Notes under the pieces: generated by a model
What the model saw: only the letters and a program-made list of their open reading frames with translations
What the model was told of the DNA's origin: nothing
Databases searched by the model: none
Source: JAQICJ01 sp041686345
GTDB taxonomy: Bacteria > Myxococcota_A > Polyangia > HGW-17
DNA length: 5,326 bases
Direction: 5' to 3'
Assembly: GCA_041686345.1 (NCBI GenBank)
Contig: JAWLEA010000180.1
Span: forward strand, 1-5,326
Translations under genes and position numbers: made by a program
Part shown: positions 1 to 4,738 of the stretch, piece by piece
Layout of the letters: each line of letters opens with the position of its first letter
Position numbering within the stretch: position 1 is the first letter of the stretch

Positions 1-1
1 T

Positions 2-355
2 GGCAAAGGTGCCTTCCGCCGCTTCAAAGACATTCTGGTTCACTATCCGGGCATCAGAGAACGCTGGTACAATTATCGCAGTGTTCATCTGCACAACCAC
101 ATCAACGACTGGCTCACTTCCATCGACGTTATGGACAAAGTGGAAACTCCCCCTTAGGGTCTCAAAGTCGAAGTCCCCGAAGACGATCCACGTCGTCCCG
201 AAGAAGTAACTTCCGATATGAGCCCGGCTGAAATTCTGCGCAGCCAAGCCAAAGAAATCATCGATCTCATCCCGGCCATAGACCTGCCGGCAGCAATTTC
301 CTTTCTCTCCTACCTCAAAGAAAAAGGCTCCAACTCCCTTTTCCCCAAAGACTAA
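2..355 (+). CDS. UPF0158-family protein, C-terminal part, with in-frame amber codon
   Basis: The gene enters from the left edge, so its start is missing. The first 51 visible codons (GKGAFRRFKD, then RERWYNYRS and a final DWL) resemble the C-terminal signature of the UPF0158 family, whose function is unknown. A TAG at 155-157 follows ETPP. The same frame then stays open for 65 more codons to a TAA at 353-355. That extension is protein-like: an acidic, proline-containing linker (KVEVPEDDPRRPEE) followed by an amphipathic helical tail (EIIDLIPAIDLPAAISFLSYL). Three readings are possible. The protein may end at TAG, with the tail as relic or separate. The gene may be a pseudogene. Or UAG may be translated. 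An ATG at 218 could start a 45-aa protein in the same frame, but only a weak AAGAAG lies 11 nt before it. The family call is fairly secure; the extent of the product is not. It converges on the lipoprotein gene to its right. Confidence 0.7.
155..157 (+). other. In-frame amber (TAG) codon in the UPF0158-family gene
   Basis: Codon 52 of the visible frame is TAG, between CCT (Pro) and GGT (Gly). The UPF0158-like region has nearly finished before it, so by itself this could be the true stop. The same-frame 65-codon continuation ends in TAA. For equal base use, a run of that length has only about a 4% chance of lacking a stop, and it reads like protein. That makes an internal amber a serious option. 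Confidence 0.6.
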
Positions 356-407
356 AATCACAACCAGTTCTAAATTCAACTGATAATTCAACCACCACCA
401 CGCAGGG

Positions 408-486
408 CAGGCACCAGTGTCCTCCCGCAAGATTCTGTGCCCTCCCGCAATGTTCTTGTTTTATTGACACTGGTTGGTGGTGCCTG
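408..486. repeat. Imperfect inverted repeat between convergent genes
   Basis: CAGGCACC at 408-415 pairs with GGTGCCTG at 479-486, and ACCAGTGTC at 413-421 pairs with GACACTGGT at 466-474. The right arm carries a few extra bases (TGGT). The loop is about 44 nt. The right arm overlaps the last codons of the minus-strand lipoprotein gene. A tail-to-tail position suggests a shared transcription end, but no clear T-run follows the outer stem on either strand. A smaller stem inside the loop (CAAGA 428-432 with TCTTG 454-458, then TTTTATT) would be a weak plus-strand terminator. The repeat is seen directly; the role is inferred. Confidence 0.4.
421..450. repeat. Direct repeat CCTCCCGCAA, two copies at 20-nt spacing
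   Basis: CCTCCCGCAA occurs at 421-430 and again at 441-450, inside the loop of the larger inverted repeat. On the minus strand each copy reads TTGCGGGAGG. It lies just past the stop of the lipoprotein gene. No function is evident. Confidence 0.5.
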
Positions 487-1684
487 GGGTGGGGATATCT
501 CCGGTTTCATCGATGGAGCAGGTGCCGCTTGAGGTGTCCCCGTCAGTTACCAGAGCTTCGGAAGTGGTAAGATGATTGATCAGGGTGGTGCCGTCACTGG
601 TGAGTAATTCGATGAGATGATTGTTGCCGGCATCAAAGAGTTCTGCGGTATCATCAACCAGCAAATAGTCGTGGGGAGCAATTGTAATATTCTCATAGCC
701 GCTCACTGCAGCAAATTGCACAGTCATTTCTTCGACCCCTTCATCGGAAATCCGGATAAAACATTCCGCCAGGGTGGCTGTGGCATCAGAGCTGTTGTAA
801 ATTTCCATCCAGTCACCGGTGGTAACTCCGGCAACTCCACATTTTTCGTCTTTGTGGCAAACTTCGTTTAGAACCAGAGCGGAGGCATCACAGGGTAGAT
901 CAGCTGTGCACATGGACAGATCAAAGGTGCAATCCGGAGCACAGGAAACATCTCCCCCGGTAAACTGGCTGTCATGGTCAGCACAGCTCAAATCCAGAGG
1001 CAGGGCGATATCACAATCTTCACCGGAATCAAGCACACCGTTACCACAGGGATTGACTTCATTGTTGGTATCAAATGTCTGCAGACAACGAGCCCAGTTA
1101 TCGGCTCCGTCAGGAATTCGACACCAGGAAATCTCGGCATCATCTTCTTCGTAGGTTACCGAATCCATGAGATTCAAGCCACTGTCAAACAAAGAAAGAG
1201 TTTCCCCGTTGCTGCTGATTCCGAACAGATGCTCGCCGGCTTCTTCCCCTTTTGGAATAGTAAGAAATGCCTCGGATTCGATAATGGTATCAGTTGGAAA
1301 TACAAATTTTTCATCATCCAGATCCACCTCCTAGTAGTCTTCATAACCCGGTTCCGCATCATCTGTAAGAATCCAGCCGGAAATATCAACAGCTTCACTT
1401 CCACTGTTGAAAATTTCAACTATATCATCGCCGGAAGAAGAAAATTCGTTAATTACTACAATTCCCGGAGTAATATTGTTGGTGTTGTTGGTGTTGTTAG
1501 TATTGTTGGTATTATTAGTATTGTTGGTATTGTTGGTATTGTTGGTGTTATTGGTGTTATTGGTGTTATTAGTATTGTTGATATTGTTGGTGTTATTTTG
1601 GTTGTTATTGTCTGTCGAGTCGTCATCACAGGCAAAAATGCCAAAAGTTAAAAGTAAACTGGTTATAAAAATACAAGTTTTCAT
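461..1684 (-). CDS. Lamin-tail-domain lipoprotein with Asn-Asn-Thr tether, interrupted by in-frame amber
   Basis: A secreted, probably lipid-anchored envelope protein of unknown role. The product is 407 residues if codon 118 is read through. Residues 1-18 form a short signal peptide ending at a lipobox-like IFAC with Cys19. Residues 26-70 are a low-complexity tether built from repeats of Asn-Asn-Thr. A first lamin-tail (LTD) domain spans about 75-205 (VVINEF, DIVEIFN, DISGWIL, then FLTIPKGEEAG and GETLSLFD). Next comes a Cys-rich module at about 213-259 beginning CGNGVLDSGEDCD, a type common in Myxococcota surface proteins. A second LTD-like domain follows at about 270-400 (LVLNEVC, GDWMEIYN, APHDYLLV). 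A TAG at 1331-1333 splits the first LTD domain without changing frame, leaving an N-terminal piece at 1331-1684 and a C-terminal piece whose only early start is GTG at 1325-1327. Homology across the stop shows one gene. It is either translated through UAG or recently inactivated. The start at 1684 is supported by AAGGAG six bases upstream. It lies 80 nt behind the CotH-like gene and is probably co-transcribed with it. Confidence 0.8.
1331..1333 (-). other. In-frame amber (TAG) codon inside the lamin-tail domain
   Basis: Minus-strand codon 118 reads TAG, between GAC TAC (Asp-Tyr) and GAG GTG GAT (Glu-Val-Asp). The frame is open for 117 codons before it and 289 codons after it, and a single LTD fold runs through it. 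There is no frameshift. The final stop of the gene is TAA. Confidence 0.9.
1475..1609 (-). repeat. 9-nt tandem repeat encoding (Asn-Asn-Thr)n tether
   Basis: Minus-strand units of two Asn codons (AAC/AAT) plus ACC or ACT encode residues 26-70. The part from residue 30 to 70 is almost pure NNT, with one Ile replacing a Thr at residue 35. Unit-to-unit differences are synonymous C/T changes. The period is a multiple of three, so gain or loss of units would change tether length without breaking the frame. Such linkers after the lipid-modified Cys hold a domain away from the membrane; that role is inferred here. Confidence 0.85.
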
Positions 1685-1690
1685 TTTCTT

Positions 1691-1696
1691 CTCCTT
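1691..1696 (-). promoter_or_regulatory. Ribosome binding site of the lamin-tail lipoprotein gene
   Basis: AAGGAG on the minus strand, six bases before the ATG at 1684. It fixes the start so that the product begins with its signal peptide. Confidence 0.75.
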
Positions 1697-1711
1697 ATTT
1701 TAAAAATTAAT

Positions 1712-1726
1712 ATTTGATATTCAAAT
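1712..1726 (-). repeat. Small AT-rich inverted repeat between the two lipoprotein genes
   Basis: ATTTGA, three bases, TCAAAT: a perfect but weak 6-bp stem. On the minus strand it is followed by ATTAATTTTT, so it could be a leaky terminator or an RNA-stability element between the CotH-like gene and the downstream lipoprotein gene. The all-but-one A/T stem makes strong termination unlikely. Confidence 0.3.
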
Positions 1727-1764
1727 TCCGAGTTTCAGCCATTGACTTTTCTTTTTGGAAACTA

Positions 1765-3393
1765 TTATTGTAGAAGTTGTGAATCGATCCACTCAATGCG
1801 ATCCTCCAAAAAAGTGCGTACAGCCGAAACGTGGTTTTGATAAGAGCCGGTGACAGGACTGAGATCAGGTTGTAATACTCTGTCCAGCACTTCCCAGATG
1901 CTGAAATTGTCAGTTTGAACCACACTGAGCCAGTCGCCACGCTTGTCCACATATTGCAAAAGTTTGGTTAAAACACCTTGATCATGCAATTCGCTCCAGC
2001 GATCTCTAACCCGCTGTTCAAAAGCAGGATCTTCGAATAAACGCACATACCAGTTGATTACCGGATCTTCCACTCGGTTGTCTTGTTTGCGAGTGTGCCA
2101 ACCTTGGCTGGTAGATCCGTCAAAAAACCCGTACATGGCCCACTGGGCATTTCCCAAACTCAGATCAAAATCCCAAACCGGTCCAAAATAAAGCTTTTCT
2201 TCATCCCTCGGTTTGTAAAGGTAGATACTCGAGAAAAAGTTGGAATCAGGATTTTTGGTCAACTCATGCACCAGATAAAAATCCACCGCGGAATCCACGT
2301 CGATATAGGAGGAATATCCCACTTCGGGATCGGTAAAATGTTCACCGTATAGAGCAGCTTCTGCCTGGGTCAGGAAACCATCGATGTAAGCCTTGTGTTC
2401 TTCCCAGCCAGTTTGCAATAATTCTTCGGGGTCACTAAAACAGAATACGGTACCCAGAGGCGCATGAAAGCAATAGTTCTCTCCTTGGTTGTAATCTATC
2501 TCAAGCAGATATCCGCCTCGCAGATCTTCCGGTGCATTTTCCCCTCCTTCGAGTTCAGATATATCAACTCGGTTGTTGTCGATTCTTACGTGTTCCATCA
2601 GTTGATAGAGTCCAATATAATGACCGTTAAGCTCAACCTCAACGTGCAAACTGCGAGGTGTCCAGGCCATGCCCAAACGCCGACTGAACTCCATAGCTAC
2701 ATCGGTGCGGATGAGAGATTTGTCCAGGTAGTTGGCAAGCAGTATCCAGTGTCGTGAAGGTGGCATGCCAGCCAGGGGAGCAGATACAGTCAGTTTGAGT
2801 TTGAAAGGTTTTTTGGGATAGTTCCAGGTGGAATTACCACGTCCTTTAACCAGAAGTGTTCCCGCTCTTTCTATGGTGCCGTCGGTGCTTTCGAGTTCAT
2901 AGACCCCATTCAGATATTCCTCCTTGGAGGTGACAGGCTCTTCGTTTTCGGTTTCGATGCGCAATACCGGTACTGCTTCAGCTATGGGCCAGGAACAATT
3001 TACCAATGTAATTGTAAATAGTGATGACATGATTCCCTGGCCATTTTCCACTATACAAGTTTGTTCTTGAGGCTGAGTTGCAACAGTAATATTATAGGGT
3101 TCTCCATCAACCACCTTCTCATCAAAGTAATATCTGCCATCTTCAGTTATAACCAGAGAATCACCTCCGTTATTCAGCAGAACTAATTCTCCCTCCAGCC
3201 CTGAAACCATTACTGATAATTCAAAGGATTCTTTTTGTTCATTATTATTGGTATTATTAAGATTATTGCTACTTTCGCTCGACTCACTGTCACAGCCGAC
3301 ACCAAAAAACAATAAAGCAACCAATAAAAAAGAAATTAAACCAGTAATTTTATTGACACCGCTGTTTTTATTGCCCAACTTTCCAAAAAACAT
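1765..3393 (-). CDS. CotH-type protein kinase, secreted lipoprotein
   Basis: The 542-residue product belongs to the CotH kinase family, named after the Bacillus spore-coat protein CotH, which phosphorylates coat proteins. Residues 1-33 are a signal peptide with a hydrophobic core (ITGLISFLLVALLFF) and lipobox GVGC, with Cys34 as the lipidation site. Residues 35-55 are a Ser/Asn-rich tether. Residues 57-134 resemble a small extracellular beta domain often found on bacterial surface proteins (VSGLEGELVLLNNGGDSL to VNCS). The kinase-like core runs from about 140 to 541. Typical family stretches are KGRGNSTWNYPKKPFKLK (183-200), WILLANYLDKSLIRTDVA (216-233), NGHYIGLYQLMEHVRI (256-271), GGYLLEID, and DFYLVHELTKNPDSNFF (371-387). 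GPVWDFDLSLGN (404-415) contains the Asp pair expected at the metal site. The start at 3393 is chosen over one nine codons upstream because a perfect AGGAGG lies five bases before it. The location should be the outer membrane or periplasm. The substrate is unknown; the adjacent lamin-tail lipoprotein is a candidate. No missing core motif was noticed. The stop TAA is followed directly by TAG. Confidence 0.88.
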   Translation of the reverse strand: MFFGKLGNKNSGVNKITGLISFLLVALLFFGVGCDSESSESSNNLNNTNNNEQKESFELSVMVSGLEGELVLLNNGGDSLVITEDGRYYFDEKVVDGEPYNITVATQPQEQTCIVENGQGIMSSLFTITLVNCSWPIAEAVPVLRIETENEEPVTSKEEYLNGVYELESTDGTIERAGTLLVKGRGNSTWNYPKKPFKLKLTVSAPLAGMPPSRHWILLANYLDKSLIRTDVAMEFSRRLGMAWTPRSLHVEVELNGHYIGLYQLMEHVRIDNNRVDISELEGGENAPEDLRGGYLLEIDYNQGENYCFHAPLGTVFCFSDPEELLQTGWEEHKAYIDGFLTQAEAALYGEHFTDPEVGYSSYIDVDSAVDFYLVHELTKNPDSNFFSSIYLYKPRDEEKLYFGPVWDFDLSLGNAQWAMYGFFDGSTSQGWHTRKQDNRVEDPVINWYVRLFEDPAFEQRVRDRWSELHDQGVLTKLLQYVDKRGDWLSVVQTDNFSIWEVLDRVLQPDLSPVTGSYQNHVSAVRTFLEDRIEWIDSQLLQ

Positions 3394-3398
3394 AAAAA

Positions 3399-3404
3399 CC
3401 TCCT
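3399..3404 (-). promoter_or_regulatory. Ribosome binding site that decides the CotH-like start
   Basis: AGGAGG on the minus strand with five bases to the ATG at 3393. The longer in-frame start at 3420 has no such site and would put charged residues before the signal peptide. Confidence 0.8.
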
Positions 3405-3452
3405 GTTCATTTGAACTCAATTCAACCCCACAGTTGAGATAAATTCAATTAT

Positions 3453-3481
3453 TTTTTATTCGATCTCACCAGAATGGTCAA
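3453..3481 (-). promoter_or_regulatory. Candidate sigma-70-type promoter for the CotH-like and lamin-tail genes
   Basis: On the minus strand TTGACC (3476-3481) is separated by 17 bases from TAAAAA (3453-3458). The -35 box matches the consensus at five of six positions and the -10 box at four. Transcription would start near 3446, giving a leader of roughly 50 nt before the ATG at 3393. It was found by eye in an AT-rich region, so chance matches are possible. Confidence 0.45.
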
Positions 3482-3557
3482 ATTAACCAAAGCCAAAAAG
3501 CACATATATTTCAAAGATTTGTGAGCAACCTCACATTAACCCCGAAATCAAAAATAT

Positions 3558-3597
3558 CCCACCCTCCGAAAAAAAATCAAAAAAAATAGGGGGTGGG
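3558..3597 (+). repeat. Inverted repeat CCCACCC / GGGTGGG with A-rich loop
   Basis: CCCACCC (3558-3564) pairs with GGGTGGG (3591-3597). One G-T and one further G-C pair extend it inward, leaving a loop rich in A. It is an unusually GC-rich stem in AT-rich surroundings. Its right arm shares bases with the next hairpin, so both cannot form at once. Confidence 0.5.
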
Positions 3598-3611
3598 TCA
3601 CTATATGACCC
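3595..3611 (+). repeat. Perfect 6-bp inverted repeat GGGTCA-CTATA-TGACCC
   Basis: A 17-base dyad, 180 bases before cas1. As DNA it could be a regulator's operator. As RNA it is a hairpin with a five-base loop CUAUA, similar in size to the Csy4 substrate hairpin of I-F repeats (5-bp stem, GUAUA loop), although the stem sequence differs. No T-run follows, so it is not a standard terminator. Confidence 0.55.
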
Positions 3612-3621
3612 TCTGGTTTGT

Positions 3622-3664
3622 TAAATTCATTTTGAAGATTGGTGGAACCAGTTGAATGAATTTA
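3622..3664 (+). repeat. Perfect 10-bp inverted repeat upstream of cas1
   Basis: TAAATTCATT (3622-3631) pairs with AATGAATTTA (3655-3664). A nested TGGT-GGA-ACCA (3640-3650) sits in the loop. The right arm touches a possible -10 element (TATAAA, 3665-3670), which would suit an operator or a structured leader. The structure is seen directly; the role is inferred. Confidence 0.5.
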
Positions 3665-3722
3665 TATAAAATTTCCATCAAAAAAAATCACTAGCAAACT
3701 CACAATGCAAGATATTTTTAAA

Positions 3723-3759
3723 CAATCATTGTGAAAATAAATTTTTTTGTTTATGATTG
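3723..3759 (+). repeat. 7-bp inverted repeat CAATCAT / ATGATTG just before cas1
   Basis: CAATCAT (3723-3729) pairs with ATGATTG (3753-3759) across an A- and T-rich loop that can itself pair partly. It ends 19 bases before the cas1 ribosome binding site and would lie in the 5' leader of the cas transcript. Confidence 0.4.
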
Positions 3760-3777
3760 CCGAAATATTTCACGTTT

Positions 3778-3784
3778 AAAAGGA
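3778..3784 (+). promoter_or_regulatory. Ribosome binding site of cas1
   Basis: AAAAGGA, six bases before the ATG at 3791. It decides the start: an in-frame GTG at 3731 would add 20 residues that are not part of the family and has no comparable site. Confidence 0.75.
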
Positions 3785-3790
3785 TTTGCC

Positions 3791-4738
3791 ATGGAACCTC
3801 TCAGAAATTTGAAAACTATTTTACATTCAAAAAGAGCAAATATTTATTTGTTGGAGAAATGCAGAGTGATGGTAAAAGGTGGAAAAGTCACCTACCTCAC
3901 CGAGGCCAAACAAAAGAAAGATTTCTGGAATATCCCCATTGCCAACACAACCGTCATTTTATTATCCACAGGTACTTCAATAACTCAGGCGGCTGTCAGG
4001 ATGCTTTCTTCTGCTGGGGTCATGATTGGATTTGCCGGAGGTGGGGGAACTCCTCTTTTTGCTTCTACAGAAATAGAATGGATGACTCCTCAGAGCGAGT
4101 ATCGACCTACTGAATATGTTCAAGCCTGGTTAAAATTCTGGTTTGATGATGAAAAACGTTTAAATGCAGCAAAAAAGTTGCAGAATTACAGAATAGAGTT
4201 TCTGGAAAAGGTTTGGGAAAAAGACAGAACCCTGAATAATTATGGATTTTTTACCGATGAACACCAAATTTCCCAAGCTCTTTCAGGATTTAAAAATAAA
4301 ATCAACAGTGCTGGTTCAACAGGAGAATTGCTACAGGAAGAAGCACGTTTAACTAAAACTCTCTATAAATTTGCTGCTCAAAAAACCGATTATCAACAAT
4401 TTACCAGAGATAGATTTGCAGAAGACGATGCCAACGCTTTTTTAAATCATGGTAATTATCTGGCTTACGGAGTTGCGGCAACTACATTGTGGGTTTTGGG
4501 AATTCCCCATGGTTTTGCTGTTATGCACGGGAAAACACGCAGAGGTGCTTTAGTTTTTGATATAGCTGATCTTATCAAGGATGCAATAGTTTTGCCGCAG
4601 GCCTTTATTTCAGCCTATGAGGAAAATACAGAGAAAGAGTTTCGGCAGCAAATACTCCAGAGTTTTACCAAACACAAAGTCATGGATTATATGTTTGATA
4701 TTATCAAAGATTTATGCAAATCGCAGGTTCCACAATGA
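3791..4738 (+). CDS. cas1: CRISPR-associated endonuclease Cas1, type I-F
   Basis: Cas1 is the metal-dependent integrase that, together with Cas2 (here fused to Cas3), inserts new spacers into the CRISPR array. The product has 315 residues, close to the usual size for subtype I-F (about 325). An N-terminal beta domain (LKTILHSKRANIYLLEKCRV, residues 7-26) is followed by the helical catalytic domain. The expected metal ligands are present: Glu184 in LLQEEARLTKTLYK, His246 in VMHGKTRRGALVFD, and Asp257 and Asp260 in FDIADLIKDAIVLP. Their spacing matches the ligand spacing of Pseudomonas aeruginosa Cas1 (E190, H254, D265, D268) closely. The subtype assignment is supported by the next gene, an I-F cas2-3, whose ATG overlaps the cas1 TGA by four bases, implying one operon with translational coupling. 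The gene is more AT-rich than the UPF0158 gene to the left, consistent with a transferred cassette. It is intact. Confidence 0.95.
   Translation: MEPLRNLKTILHSKRANIYLLEKCRVMVKGGKVTYLTEAKQKKDFWNIPIANTTVILLSTGTSITQAAVRMLSSAGVMIGFAGGGGTPLFASTEIEWMTPQSEYRPTEYVQAWLKFWFDDEKRLNAAKKLQNYRIEFLEKVWEKDRTLNNYGFFTDEHQISQALSGFKNKINSAGSTGELLQEEARLTKTLYKFAAQKTDYQQFTRDRFAEDDANAFLNHGNYLAYGVAATTLWVLGIPHGFAVMHGKTRRGALVFDIADLIKDAIVLPQAFISAYEENTEKEFRQQILQSFTKHKVMDYMFDIIKDLCKSQVPQ

Larger units (their letters stand above)
3394..3790. other. Divergent intergenic region between the CotH-like gene and the cas operon
   Basis: This gene-free stretch of 397 bases must hold the promoters for both directions. The left third carries the minus-strand promoter candidate. 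From 3558 to 3771 it holds a succession of inverted repeats, listed separately, ending with the palindrome GAAATATTTC at 3762-3771. A plausible plus-strand -10 element (TATAAA at 3665-3670) has no convincing -35 partner. No coding sequence, CRISPR repeat-spacer unit or tRNA was seen. Confidence 0.6.

Noticed and set aside
9..209. 66-codon plus-strand frame at the left edge
   Set aside because: It overlaps the UPF0158 frame, which has recognisable family sequence. No ribosome site or homology-like features were seen.
974..1651. Open frame of 225 codons on the plus strand, with Val/Ile-Gly repeats
   Set aside because: It is antisense to the lamin-tail lipoprotein gene. Its repeats are just the reverse of the Asn-Asn-Thr tract, and the opposite strand has clear domains, a signal peptide and a ribosome site.
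1407..1703. Plus-strand frame with long Leu-Val repeats resembling a membrane protein
   Set aside because: It is the antisense reading of the same 9-nt repeat. The hydrophobic look comes from the repeat alone.
1700..1727. Promoter-like TTGAAT, 16 bases, TAAAAT on the minus strand before the lamin-tail gene
   Set aside because: Transcription would begin within or after the ribosome binding site, leaving almost no leader. Co-transcription from the CotH-like gene is more likely.
3474..3524. 16-codon frame on the plus strand in the intergenic region
   Set aside because: It has no ribosome site, is very short, and overlaps the minus-strand promoter candidate.
3731..3790. Upstream GTG start for Cas1
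   Set aside because: It adds 20 residues not typical of Cas1, overlaps an inverted repeat and lacks a ribosome site, whereas ATG 3791 has AAAAGGA at good spacing.
3421..3790. CRISPR array or partial array
   Set aside because: No repeat of about 28 bases recurs with regular spacing. The dyads differ in sequence from one another.
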